64,000 nucleotides of DNA from Xiphophorus maculatus. Taxonomy: Eukaryota > Chordata > Actinopteri > Cyprinodontiformes > Poeciliidae. A model generated the notes under the pieces. That model saw nothing but the letters and a program-made list of their open reading frames with translations, had not been told where the DNA came from and searched no databases. The translations under genes were made by a program, and so were the position numbers. The stretch is taken from the NCBI RefSeq assembly GCF_002775205.1, contig NC_036451.1:24485139-24549138 (forward strand), given 5' to 3'. Positions 34,742 through 47,400 of the stretch are shown here, piece after piece (position 1 is the first letter of the stretch; the number at the start of each line of letters is the position of its first letter).

Positions 34742-37700
34742 TCACGAGGACCACTTCAGCAGCTTCTCGTTCAGCGTGACCACGGTGGGCGCGAAGTGGC
34801 TTTCCGTGATGAAGTCCCCGGCGATGATGTTGAGGGAGCCCGCTCTGGGGCCGGGCGTCTGCTCCCTGACCCAGCCGAGCAGCGCCGGGTACGTGGACAT
34901 CACCAGGTCCTTCAGGGACTCGGTGGGGTGGGTGCAGATGTACTTCAGGTCCTCCGTCAGATTGATCCCGGTGACAAAGAAACCGCCTGGAACAGAGAAA
35001 GAACATGCATTAAGCGCTTGTTGTGCGGATGCCGTAAATTGCCGTGAAATTGGGCCTCTGTCGCTTTAAGAAGCTCCTGCTCTTTTCTGAAACTCCGCCT
35101 TCAGGAAGCCATCACAACATGGCTCCTCTATTAACCCTTTAACAACGATTTTACCAGCTCTTCACTGAGAAGCAGCTCATGCAATGAGCTCAGCAGATCC
35201 TCAGTTCCACCAGGTGTTTGCTAATTGCTGCTGGCTAGTCTGAAGGAGCTGAGTGGGGTATTTATGAGGGAGGGCTGCTCTGTGAGGTGGGAACTAGAAA
35301 GCTTAGAAACTGCAGCTCCAAGGAGGAGCTTCGTCCTTGAAGGCGGGGCTAGGTCAAATACTTTGAGCAAAAACCTTCAGCTGACATCGTTCGCATTGAG
35401 TTTCGCCAGAAAAGGCCATCTTTCTAGCGTTTTTCACTCTTGAGGGCATTACAATCGGCACGTTACCTGGTCTACCGTGTTGCTTCCTTGCCTCAAACTC
35501 CTCGATGAGCGCCTCGGCTCTGCACTTGTTGGCCCACCAGTAGGGAATGTGAGGCCACAGGTCGCCGTGGGAGCTGGAAATACTGTGTTCGTAGGACACA
35601 ATCACCTGGCAGCCCAAAGCCCACAGATTTCGAAGAGTCAGCACCTCCTGAAACGGAGAAGTTCTCATCAAGTTCCTGTGAATGAATGAGGCTTCCTCTC
35701 ACGCTTTGGATTTTGTGGGCAAGTAATCAAAACACGAAACACCGAAAGAGTACTGAGCTTTCAGGGGGGGGGAAAAAAAAACAAAAAACAAGAGCACGAA
35801 GGTTAACTGTACCGTTTTGGGGCAGAGTTTGGAGGCGAATGTGTCGCGGATGTTAGTGAGCAGCCGGACGTGGAGCTCCTGGTTCAGACCGAGGAAGTGG
35901 CTGAAGGACAGAATCACCACCTCTTTGGGATGAGCGTCCAGCCATTCCTTTATCTCCGTGAGGACGGTCTGTCAATGAGAAGACGTTGTTTAAAGGGGCA
36001 GCGCTTTTCTGTGAAAGCTCGGTACTGGTAGCATCATGCTGTGGGGACGCTTTCTCGGGCAGAGACAAGAGGGGAGACGGAGTTCAAGGTCGACACTGGA
36101 AAACTGGAGACAGGGTTTATTTTTCCAATACATTTTAGTACAATAAGATCACTGTGATGTAGTCGATGTAGTAATATTACAGTCATATATTTGTACTGTT
36201 AAAGGGACAGTACAAAATAAACTGTTGTAAATCTTTCATTGAAAACCTAGCATTTTGCCAAAAAGATGGTTTGGCAACAGAAGGGAGACGATGGCGAAGA
36301 CAAATGTCCAGCCAATTTGCATTTATCCATAATACAGGAAAAAAATAAAAGCTAACTAGCTAGTTAGCAAGGGTTTTAGCATGTAGTTAGCAGTAGCCTC
36401 AAACGTTAGCGTGACAGTAAAGTCCGGCAAGAAAAAAAAAAATGTTCAAACATATTGAATATTCCTGCCACATGATTATTGTATTGAAGGCTGACTTACA
36501 TTTTTTAAATGAATTTAAAACATTATGATTTTTCTTTAGATTTTAGAAGCGTGAATTAAAGACTTTTTAAGGACGAGTGGACACTCTGTTAAAAAGTCAC
36601 TACTTGGGACTTCTTCGTCCTACAGTACATTCACGAGTCAAATGTTTGGACCTGTAAACGAGAAAACGTGTCTAAAGTTGCGCTTTATACTGTGTACTAA
36701 TTTCCTACATTGAAAAATATGAGCAAAAATATGCAGACGGTAAATTTCTCAACACTTTCCGTTTCAACTCCCTCCTTCATGTCCAGTGTCTAATGAATAC
36801 AGGTCACTAGAGCCACAAAACTCTTAAAAATATTAGTAAAATAAAACAGGTAAAACGGAAAAACCTTCAGATAGAAGCTGCAACTATAGAAATGTAAACA
36901 CTGCAGACTTCTTCTGCGGAGCGTTCAGGTGTTGGGTATCGATAAATCCAGCCCGCGGGCGGAAGACGTTGCAAAACCAGGCTGACGTCGCGCTAAGAGG
37001 CTCTTCACTTCCCTTACCTTTGGGTTTTTAGGGCGAACTCAGCAAGCCTCGGCTCGCTGGCGGTGGTTTATGACCCGAGGGGCGTTTTTTCGTACCAGAA
37101 CCACTAGGATCTGCGCGCCTCTTGAGGTTACCTCGACGGTGAGCGTGGTGTAGACGCCGTGGTAGAAGTACAGGTCCGTGGAGTGGTCGTTGGGCCTGTG
37201 TGCGATTCTCAGGTCGCAGTATCTAACCCCGCAGTCCAGCTGCTGCTTTATGGTGAACTCCTGAAAACACACGCAGGATTCTCAGTGATAGAGCTGTTAC
37301 ACGTCTCTTCCACGGTGCGCTGCGTCCCCGCTGTATTACCTGCGTTATCGCCCACTTGTACACAAAAGGGCGAATGAGGGGCTTCATGTATTTGTCCAGC
37401 TTCTGGAGCATGTCCGGCTGCATGGGGTCCACGGGAGACCTGTCGTTCATGTCCAGGCAGTACGTTACGGCGTTGTGGCTGCCTGAGGGAGGAAACGGAG
37501 AAACACTTTTGGTTGTTTGGTTTCGTGGACGGAGCCCTGCAAGGACCAATCTTAACCTTTGGACTTTGCCATATTTAAATCGCATCACAAGCGCAAGATT
37601 TTTTTTTTTTTTTACAAATAAAATTCTGAAAAGTGTGGCGTGCTTATATGGATTCAGTCAATACTTTGCACACCGGCAGACAGAAACTCCCGCTCGTTCG

Positions 37701-38855
37701 TTCGTTGCTGCAGGCTAGCTTGAGCTACTGAGTGATAAAACGTTAAATCCACATATTTGCGCCGCAGTAAAATTTGACATGTCTGAAAACGTTCTAATGG
37801 TAAAATAATGACAGAGAAAAAACATATTCAAATTGGCTCTTGGAAATCCAAAAATATCAACATAGATTATGTGCTAAGATGTATAGATTGTAAGATTGTT
37901 TAATGCGTTTCTTATTGCGTAGTGTTATTTTTCTGGTTTTTATCTCTGTATTTAATATGTACTTTAGCATCAACCTGCCAGTGGGGCTACAGATGGAAAT
38001 TAGCCACGTTATTAGCTATAATCTCACGTGTTTCCATGTAAATCTTTATTAATACTTATTGTCCCATTTATACAAAATAAACTTGAACTCAAATAGGATG
38101 TATAAAACATGCTTTCTTCTGTCCTTCTGTCTCAGGGTTTGGCTTGTCTCACTAAGCAGTTAGATGATGGAGCCAAGCCAATATCCTTAAAGGGGCAGTA
38201 TTATGTAGAATATACTTCTTTTTTTTTTAGCTCTACATCATGTTAGAAAGTTATTCTCTCATCAAAAACACACCTGGAGTGTTGCCTTGACTCTTTCACG
38301 CGTGTTTGAGGAATCTGTTAATCTCCATGGCAACCATTCAGCTGTGCAAAATGCCTGGGTTGGACCCAGCCCCGCCTTCGAGACGCGGCTCCTCCTGCAG
38401 GAGGAGCTGCTAATTAGCAAACATGGTGGAAATGTTCAGCTGCTCATTATAGGAGCTGCTTCGCTGGTAAAAGTGGTTGTTAAAAGATTAACAGAGGAGC
38501 CATGTTGTAATGACTTCCTGAAGGCGGAGTTTCAGAAAGAGCAGGTGCTTCTTAAAGAGACAGAGGCGCAGATTTCAAGGTGTCATATTTAACACACATA
38601 GCTTCTTCTGTTTTTTAAGTTAACATGGTTTCTTGATTGTGATATACAATGGCCTTCTGTGCCTGGTAAACACATCATACTGCCCCTTTAACACAGTGTT
38701 ATGAGCACTGCAGAGGAAGAGGGGGGCTTCGTGTTTATGAGCCTACCCGGAATGGCCAGGTGGTACAGCGGGGTGTCCCACAGGGCGCACGGCAGGTGAG
38801 ACATCCAGCTCTCCATGGGCAGCTCCCTCAGGCTCAGCTCGCTGCATCCGGACAT
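34742..38855 (-). CDS. plcxd1: PI-PLC X domain-containing protein 1, copy B
   Basis: Six coding exons: 38747-38855, 37340-37482, 37132-37260, 35813-35968, 35467-35647 and 34742-34986. They total 963 bases, 320 aa. The start is MSGCSELSLRELPMESWMSH; the second ATG (MESWM) is also possible. Signature segments: AIPGSHNAVTYCLDMNDRSP (first catalytic His39), STDLYFYHGVYTTLTVE (second His), KEVVILSFSHFLGL, WPHIPYWWANKC, GGFFVTGINLTEDL and SLNIIAGDFITESH, ending NEKLLKWSS. The GSHD of copy A and human PLCXD1 is GSHN here, which also occurs in classical PLC X domains (HNTYL), so catalysis need not be lost. Exons 3 and 4 are the same lengths as in copy A (129 and 156 bases) and all phases match, showing tandem gene duplication. 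The orientation is the same as copy A and the copies lie 2.4 kb apart. Phosphoinositide or related phosphodiester hydrolysis is inferred from the family. Confidence 0.93.
35040..35360. mobile_element. TTAA MITE family, copy C (fragment)
   Basis: Internal MITE sequence (attgggcctctgtcgcttta, catcacaacatggctcct, ctgctggctagtctgaagg), same orientation as copy A, in plcxd1-B intron 5. Neither TTAA terminus is clear. A solo-looking TTAAAGGGGCAG lies separately at 35990-36001. Confidence 0.6.
36020..36090 (+). mobile_element. Tc1-like transposase scrap
   Basis: The words ggtagcatcatgctgtgggg and acgctttctcgggcag correspond to the conserved GG-S-(I/V)-M-(V/L)-WG segment of Tc1-like transposases. 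They are embedded in plcxd1-B intron 3. Too short for more. Confidence 0.5.
37600..37685. mobile_element. Tc1-like end fragment
   Basis: attctgaaaagtgtggcgtg followed by ttcagtcaatactttgcac matches the terminal region of the Tc1-like family seen at 52430 and 29450. In plcxd1-B intron 1. Confidence 0.5.
38187..38691. mobile_element. TTAA-flanked MITE, copy D (full length)
   Basis: 505 bases with TTAA at both ends (38187-38190 and 38688-38691). The termini are TTAAAGGGGCAGTATTATGT on the left and, on the minus strand, TTAAAGGGGCAGTATGATGT on the right. The orientation is opposite to copy A. There is no ORF beyond chance. It is the best reference copy for the family and sits in plcxd1-B intron 1. 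Confidence 0.8.
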
Positions 38856-39501
38856 GCTGAGCTCCGTCGCTCACTCTCCCTTAGAAAGCCACACGTTTAG
38901 AAACACGCATGACAAACGGGAGCACCGCGTAAGGAAACTTATCTCCTCATCTCCCGTGTAGGAGCTACAGCGGTCAGGATTAGACTTTAATGAGGCGGAA
39001 ACTTGTGCAGCGCGTGCTCCGGTAACCGGAGCCCTGCTCCTCTCGCGCACTTACTTGTTCAAATCGCAGCTGCTGACTGCCGACCGGCGGAACCGGCCGA
39101 ACCACCGGACAAGGCTGACTTACAGCAGCACCAGCAGCAGCGAGGTATCAAGACGAGCCGCCCATCCCGCAGAGCCCGGAAACAGCGCTGCTTACTGCGC
39201 GGCCATCATTTCACAGCAAAAAAATAAATAAAAATCTGCCGCTTCAGTTTTTTCCATCAGCTCACTTTTTTTTTTTTTGGCATTGAGGGCGCTTTTTTTT
39301 TTTTAAATGAAATTTTTATTCTGTATTTTTAGATTTTCATCATCGGTTACCGGTAGTTTAGCATGACTCCCTCCTCCTCCTCAGGTGCACGGGGCGGACA
39401 GCGCTGTTGTCCCGCGGGGAGTTGCAGCAGGATGATGCAGCCGGCTGACCGATCAGCAGATACGGAGAGGCAGTTCTCTTAAAGGGGCCCTCAGATTTAA
39501 A
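38856..39501. other. plcxd1-B promoter region
   Basis: GC-rich around 38990-39200 with CAGCAG repeats, then poly-T and poly-A tracts near 39270-39300. No gene is recognised. It is probably the shared upstream region of plcxd1-B (leftward) and the candidate small gene (rightward). Confidence 0.4.
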
Positions 39502-40677
39502 ATGCCCTGCGTCTCTGCAGCGCCAAGAAGCGCCAGGTGGGAGCAGGTGATGGAGTGTGACCCTCAGGTAAACCATGTTCCAAACACAGAGGTCAGAGTG
39601 ACGGCGACCAAATGATGCTTTGAAAAAGATGGAGTGACTGATTAGAATTTTTACATTAAAGAAAACAAAAAAAAACTATAAAAATCATATTATTCATTTG
39701 TGCTTTTTTTTCCTCTCTCTCTTTTTTTTAATTTTTTTTTTACCAGACTTGGAAAGATGCTGGACCTTTTGACCAGAATCAGGTCTGATCCCGCTGACGT
39801 CTGCTAGCTCCCCAAGTGACTCTTTGGACCTTCCACAATAACTTTGCCTAAATTCAAAAACACTGCATTAAAAAAGTGAAATTAAATGTTGCTGTAACTC
39901 AAATGATTCAAGATTCTTCAGTTAGGGTAAATTGTAGATGCTAATGGATATTAGCTTTAAGTGTCTCCTGTAGCATTCAGTATTACAGCGAATTTGATGC
40001 CTCTGACTGAAGACACTTGTTTTGTTTCTTTTACTATTGATATATTTTTAAACAAAAATTGAATAATAAATGCAGATTTTTAGTAATGTTTCAAGTTAAT
40101 GGATAAATTGCATGGATTTTTTTTGGGGGGGGGGACAGAAGGAACCTAAAAGTACCTAATATTAGATTATTTTTCTTGTCATTTTGTTAGAAGCCATGTG
40201 TCAATTTTCTAGACTTAAGTTGATTAAGTTACACAACTTCTGTTGTACTTTCATGAACGTATGCATAAACATTTCCTCTAGAGATACACCAAGCAGAACA
40301 AACTAATGCAGCTCCAGCGTTGTACTAGAATAGGTTTTTTTCCCAGGTGAAAATTGATCCAAGTGTCTGTTGCTGTATTTGGTTTGCTCAGGTCTCCCGG
40401 AGCTTCTTCAGCAGGTCAGTAAACCCTGAAGCAGCACCAACCCCAACCATAGAGGGGAAGGAAGCAGAGATGGTAAAATGGGAACATTGTGACTAAAATC
40501 CCTCTGGGTTCGGTCTTCAAAGTGTTCTGGTTCTGTCTTTGCTCGAGTCAAAAGGTAACCAGCTCATTTTCTCTTGTTCTTAAAGAGAAACAAGAGACAA
40601 CGCTGCCCTCTAGTGATCGATTCCGGAAGCTGAAACGGATCACTGACCGGGACGAGGATCAGCACACAGCTTTGTAA
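39502..40677 (+). CDS. Candidate small four-exon gene of unknown function (90 aa)
   Basis: Possible exons 39502-39567, 39747-39782, 40392-40472 and 40588-40677. Each has an AG acceptor and GT donor, and all are phase 0 with lengths divisible by three. Joined they give a 90-aa product: MPCVSAAPRSARWEQVMECD, TWKDAGPFDQNQ, VSRSFFSRSVNPEAAP, and a basic end with SSDRFRKLKRITDRDEDQHT before TAA. The last exon has coding-like codon use. The donor after exon 2 (GTCTGA) is weak, and the first exon could instead start upstream with an acceptor inside 39502-39520. No domain, signal peptide or membrane segment is seen and I do not recognise a family. It is convergent with jade3, with stops about 750 bases apart. 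Chance assembly of short frames cannot be excluded. Confidence 0.35.
40602..40617 (-). promoter_or_regulatory. CTCF-like motif, reverse orientation
   Basis: On the minus strand this reads TCACTAGAGGGCAGC, which fits the CTCF core except the first base. It overlaps the last exon of the candidate small gene and faces the motif at 32505. Confidence 0.4.
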
Positions 40678-40854
40678 AAACCCACTTCCGTGCTCCTTTT
40701 AAATCGGTATCCACTCGGTTTGTCGATGCTTCTGAGTGGGGGTATGTTATTCAAATGGGATTTAATTTATCTTTTTAAATTAGTAAAAACTTTAGATTTG
40801 GCCTTTATGTAAAAGAATAAAACAACCCAGCAGGTTTGAAGCACTTATGCCACG

Positions 40855-40860
40855 TTTATT
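40855..40860 (-). terminator. Candidate polyadenylation signal for jade3
   Basis: TTTATT on the plus strand is AATAAA on the jade3 strand, about 560 bases beyond the jade3 stop. Confidence 0.4.
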
Positions 40861-41422
40861 ACTGAAACAGGAGGACGTAGAACAGTAAAGATGGTTGTTT
40901 CACAGCTCGTTTTCACATTTCAACTCTGACGATGAAGGCTGCTCACGTGAGCGTCTGACCCCAGGAAACGAGGCGCTCCGACCGCCGCCTCGTAATACTT
41001 TGCTGCCACCACTTTCATCGTTGGAGGATAACTCGGGATGTTGGCGCGACGTAAAAAGAATGAAATAAAATAAAGACGAGTCTTGTCCCACTTTGAGACA
41101 CACATGTAGTGTTTACTCACCGGAAACAAACTATAACCCAGTCGGGTGTGGAGCATTCGTTTTCAGAAAAGGCAGCTGATGTGGAAAACAAAAACATAAA
41201 AATAAAACCTTACTGGACAAATGTAAAAAAAAAAAAAAAAAAAAGAAAAGAAAAAAAAAAGTTTGCAGTTGGTTGTACAAATCTCTCTCAGATGAGTTGA
41301 TATTAGCCGTTTCAACCTCATGTATGGTCCTGAACCCGACACGCTGCGTCCTGTGGTTGCAGCACCGTCGGCGCCGTGGCTTGGTCCCTGATGAGAGGAG
41401 CTGGAAGCGTCCGCCAACGGTG

Positions 41423-44400
41423 TCACCTCGTCACCGAGTGTCTGGACCCCGCCGAGTGCTTCCCCTTCCGCTGGGCGTTTGGCTGCGGCAGCCCCACCTG
41501 CTGACCGAGCCGACCTTTGGCTTCGGGTTCGGAGTCGCTCAGCTCCAGGTCGGGGCAGTACCCGTCGCTGTCCTGGTGCGGCCGTCTGTTTTTGGCTTTG
41601 TGTTCTAGTACGGGTTTGGTCCACTGTTTCTCCTCGGCGGCGCTCTTTCGGGACAGTTTGTCCGAGACCCACAGGTCCTCCGTCGTCCGTACCAAGTTGA
41701 TGGTCGCCTCCTTGAAGGATCTGCCGAAACGCTCCATGGCAGACTTGCAGAAGCTGCTTTTGTCCAGGTCCTCCTTGGAAACGTCCCGGGTGCCTTGTGT
41801 CTGGCAGGAGCTGTCCTTCTGAGCCGCCGCCCTGTCCAGGACGCCGTTGCACTTCACCGCGCACGCTCGGTCCTGGTCCAGTTTGCCGTTGCTGTTGGAA
41901 GAGTGAGCGTGGTGCACGAAGTGCAAGGCCAAATGTTTTCCTGCAGGCTTGCCGGCTAACGGCCCGCCGCCGGAGGATGACAGGCGACCGTTGGGTCGGT
42001 CATCTTTGCGAGCGTGCAGCTGGGGCTTCCCCTGGCCGAGCCCCTCGGCGGCGTGTTCGTTGACGTTCCCGCTGTTGTCCGGGCACAGCGGCCCGTTGCC
42101 CAGCTTGGAGCTGCGGTTTCCGTTTCCCAGACCGGAACCTTTGGGCATCTTCAGTTTCAGGGTGATCCTCGGAGGAGCCCGGAACAGCATGTTCTCCACC
42201 GGGAGAGAAGCAGGAAGATCTGCAGGGGGTAAAACAGGGAAACATGGTTTAGACTGGCAAGGCAAACGAGACGGCATGAAACCTGACCCAACAAGTTGGG
42301 CAACAGCCTCAGGAAGCAGTGTTTCTGACGGAGCGATGTCGGGAGTTCATTCAGATTGCTGAACGGGGAGCAAGATTCTCAGCAGATACCAGGAAGGCTG
42401 AAGGTATTTCAGTGAAACTGGTTGAAAAGTGACAGAATCGTCCATTTATGCCGTCATGAAAAATGATATTTAAGAAAATGTAGCAAGTTTTGAACAACAC
42501 TTGAGCTGAAATAATGCCCTAGAAGAAGTTCCTAGGTTTTGTTTTCCCTCCGTGTTAAAACTGCAATTTTTTCCAAATTTAATTTTCCAAATATTCTAGG
42601 TTCATTTTAAGATACATTTTTTAAAATAAACCTCCCTTTAATTATATCCATAAATGTCAGTTATTAGTCATAAATTAAATGTTAATATTGGCCCAAATTC
42701 TTCTACCGATACGTAAAACAAAGGGAAAAAAAGGATGAGAGGAAAATTAATTAATTGTGGTAGACAATAAGAAAAGAAGCAAGTAGGGAACAAAGGAAGG
42801 AAAGGATGTTTAGTAAATATGATACCAGAAAAGAAAATTTAGGAAATACAAGGGAAAAAAAAACATAGGAGAGAGAACAAATGGAAAAACGAAAGGATGG
42901 AAGTAAAGACACAATATTTAACCAATACAATAAAAGAATAAAATCTGGAAATACAAAGGTTTTTCCAAAATCTTCATTTTCTCATCTCAAAATACTAAAA
43001 TTAAATTTCCTTCTTTTCCAGACAGTTAAGGAACCCCGAACATCCTCTTCCAAAAAAGACAGTAACGCAAGATTTAGGTAGCAACCAACTCAATAAAAAT
43101 TTAAATGTTAACAAAATGTAAGTTATTGACAATAAATACACAGAAACCACAGTACTGGAATTCTGCCCAGATACGACAGGACATGTATCAACACTGTAGA
43201 AATATAGAAATGCCTCCTGTTCTCACCAGAGGACATCTCCTGGTTGAGAAGCTTGAGATGCAGGTTGAACATTTGCTCCTGAGCTTTACTCTGCAGCAGC
43301 TTCAGCTTCTCCCGCCGGCTCACCATGTAGCACAGATTCCTCACCTGCGGACAGGAACGAACGGAAGCCGGCGTGAAGATCATCAAACGGCAGAAAGTGA
43401 ACTGCATGTAAAGAGTTATTATCTAGCCGGAAAACAACATCAACCATGTCTAATATGCAGATCTGTTCTGCTGTGTTTTGTTATGCGTGTGGCTCAAAAC
43501 GAGCAACAAAATCCCAAAGATATGTTGCAGAAAAATCATGTCAAGTTGTGGTAAAATGTCACAACATTAGAATCTCCTAGACTGTCTGGTTTATAGAGAA
43601 GTGACTAAAACCACTACTGGGCAGAGGGATTTTTTTTTTGCTTTTTTTTGCTCCTGAGGCTAAAAATACACCGACTCAGCATTATGCACTGCTTCACTGC
43701 AGTAAAAATGGAAGTGAAGAAGAAGAAAAAAAAAAATCCAAAAAGGAACCAAAAGCACCCACCCGCTCCAAATCCTGTCGCAGGTGCATGAACATGCGCA
43801 TGCGCGTGTGGATGCTGTCCTCCTGCGGCTGCAGCACCAGGTTCTCCTCCTCCTCCTTAGGGGGCAGCAGAGGCTTGTTGAAGCTGGACTTCCTCTTCAG
43901 CTTCCAGTACTGGTAGATGAAGTCCAGCGGGCGCTCGGAGAGCCCCAGCTCCTGCGCCAGCTGGCCCAGCTGGATCAGCGTGTAGAACTCCTCCTCCAGC
44001 TCCTGCAGCCTCTGCGCGCGCTGGCCCACCTTGGCCGCCTCGCCGGGCGCTTTGGAGCGGCCCGGGCTGAGGCCGGCGTCGCCGGGCTTGCTGTGCTTCA
44101 GGCAGAACGACTTGAACTTGACTTCGTCGCCCTCGTCCAAGATGGTCTTCATCTCCAGGCTGTGCTCGAAGGCGCAGGTCACGTGGAAGGGGATGGTGCA
44201 GTTCTTCACCGAACACTACGAGCAGAGCCGAAATGTTAGCGGGTCGCTCCGCAAGCGTGACGGCGTTCAAAGCTGATGTCATGTTCAGCAGTTGTTGAAA
44301 TAATCGTCAATTTAGCGATCGATTACTCGTTAACTGGCACGTGCAGCTCTGGAAAAAATTAAGAGACCACTTAAGATGATCAGTTCCTCTGATTTTACTT

Positions 44401-47400
44401 TTTATCTATGTTGGAGCAAAATGAACTTTGTTCTTTTATTCTATGAACTGCTGACATCATGTCTCTAAAACGCCAAGCAAAAATGTTGCATTTATTTGCA
44501 GAAGATGAGAAATGGTTAAAATAATGAAAGAGATGCAGCGCTTTCAGACCTCAAGTAATGCAAAGAAAACAAGTTCACATTCATGAGGAACAACAATACT
44601 AATGTTTTAACTCAGGATGAGTTCAGAAATCAATATTTGGTGGAATAACCAGGTTTTCAATGGGGTTCAGTGCAGTGGGCTCTTCATTTTTTCCAGAGCT
44701 TTATATAGACTAAAAGAAAAAAGAAGACATTTGCTGAAAGAACAACACACTCAGTGCCGTAATTAAGACAAAACTGTATAAAATATATACACATTTTGCA
44801 TTTAAGATAAAACAAACAAAAAAACAAAACAAAACTGTAAATCTGCTCTTTCCGAAACTTCTCAAGTGGCAAAGTTTAAACTTGATCCGGTTCAAATCTA
44901 TTCATCTAAATTAACTTAAGTCAACAGACCAGTCGCACGCTGTGTTGATGTTCAGTCAAGCAGAAACGGCTGAACTCTTCACATGTTGGATGTTAGAAGT
45001 TTTTTTGTTGTTGTGTGACATCTCCATCCTTTGCTATAAACAATCAAGCATTCACTAAATGAAATCTGTTGTGTTTTAGGCAATAAAATGAACATTTCTT
45101 ATTCTATAAATTCAATCAAACGTGTCAATTTATCTGATTAATAGTCAAAAATTTGATAGATTAATCAATAACTAGAATAATCTGTAACACATTGCACTGT
45201 CATAAACATGAAGGAGTCTGTATGAATGTCTATAGCCAGTGGTGAAGAAAGTACTTGAAAAATGTACTTAAGCAAAAGTACAAATACACAGACAAAAATG
45301 TACTCTAGTAAAAGTAAAAGTAGCACATTAACATTTTTACTTGAGTAAAAGTAAAAACATACTGGCTTTAAAAATACTTAAGTATTAAAAGCAAAAGTAC
45401 TTGCTGAATGCATTACCTAATCGCTAATACAATACCATTAGTTACCTATCGTACTTAATTATAATATGTCAGAAATGTGCTATTCTAATGAACAATGTCA
45501 TAGATAATGCATGTTTTTATTCTGTTTACTCTCTGTAACATAGTTTAGACTTAGATATGTGATTCTATGCATCATAATTTCAGGGATGGAAACATTTTCA
45601 CAAAATGAATTCAAAATGAATTCAAACTCTTCTTCATTCTGCTTTGTTTCCATCTCTGTGCTACAATCCGCGCAGGTCTCCTGCCGTCCCTAGAAAGATA
45701 GCGCCCTGGGCAGCTGCCCGTATCGAGCACGTCAGAGACCACAACTGTCTGCACCATTAAACATAGCAATTAAGGCAATGCATAAACGGTAAACAACACT
45801 CAACTATGAACACTGCTTGCTTATGAACTGCTTGGTTACTTACAAGAAGTAACCAAGCAGAAGGAAGTGACGGTTCTCACCCTGTCTGCCACCATGACAG
45901 GTGACAAAAACAGTCAAAGAGCAATGAGCATGCTCTGCGTTCTTACGTTCTTGTTTTATTTATTCGCCAATTCAATAAAATAACAACAGGTACTGCAGTG
46001 TAAGCAGAGCCTCACAAGAACAAAGAACGGCTCTCAGTGAGGCTTCAGTCCTATAGGACCTAGTAAAGATCCGTCCAGAAGAATCGGATAGTTCGTGAAT
46101 GTCATGTCACTATATAGCAGACTTTGGTCACAACATTGTCCCATATATGCGACACCTCAGTCAACACCTCCACACAATAATTCAGCGCATGAGTGACAAC
46201 TTTTTTTCATCGCAGATGCAACATATGTGTCTCTGTACAGCTAGCTTTGCTAACATCACGTCCACAGAGCTCACTTTTCTTTATACTTCCTTTCCAAGTG
46301 ATGCTAAAAGTTGGACGAAGTCCCCACCATTTATGAAAAGCGCTGCTGATTTTACATGTCGCCAAATCTTATGATTTATGTAGCGGAATTCTATTACTGA
46401 CGATTAGACAGACATCTTCTGCCGCTCAGAGGAAACCACTGCGCATGACTTGGAGCTCCGCGTGCGAGTGAAAGGAGGAGGCGATGGGAGACAACAGACA
46501 CCCGGAATTAGTGTGTCATTACTGCTTGGATTTTACAGCGCCACGTTAAGTCCCTGAACTTCACATTTTAACGAATAGCTCAATGCGACTTGGATGCAAC
46601 GAGTAACGTGACGGTTTTGTAGAAATGTAATGAAGTAGAAAGTACAGATACTTACTGTAAAATGTAGTGGAGTAAAAGTTGAAAGTATCCATTATTAAAT
46701 CTACTTAAGTAAAGTACAGATACATGAAAATTGTACTTATACTGTTTATAGCTGTTGTCATGAAGTGTCATTTGGAAAAATAAAATTAATGCAAATTTGC
46801 ATTAAAAGTGTCAGCTTAGCATTAGCTGGTAAATAATGACACCTTTATGCAAAGTTGCATTAAATCTTGCATTAAAAGTCAATCAAAACAGTCAAATTTG
46901 CCTTAAATGTAAACTAAGCCACACTCACCTGAATGCATGCGCCCGTCTTCAGTTTGCACAGACTGCAGATGAGCGACCAGCGGCTGGGCGGGATGTGGGA
47001 CACTTTGGTGATGGGCTCCATTCGCTCCGGACAGGCGATGCTCACCTGGAACGAGAGCCGCCATTAATCAAACGCCTGCTACAGCCAGATGTGCAGCTAT
47101 CAGGGGGTATTGCTGCAAGGCCTCACACACACACCTCGGGTATCCACAGGGCGCAGCTGACGTGAGCCCATTTGGTGCCGGCGCGTGTGGCCTTCATGGC
47201 GCCGCCCTTCTTGGGGCACAGCAGGCACTGGGGGTCGATGCTGAGGACGCACGTCCTGCAGAGCCAGTTTCCCACAGGCACTTTGACTATACCGTAGCAG
47301 GCCTGAGGAAGAGGCAGAGGCTTAGAACGAATGATCAAGCATCACAAACTGAATGGGATCTTGTTGCATTTTAGGCAACAGCTTTTCTTTTTGTATTCAA

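Noticed and set aside
41163-41864. 233-codon minus-strand frame overlapping jade3
   Set aside because: It is a different frame of the GC-rich jade3 last exon; the true frame is the one ending at 41423.
43784-44239. 151-codon plus-strand frame rich in Leu, Val and Gln
   Set aside because: Antisense shadow of the jade3 exon 43763-44215.
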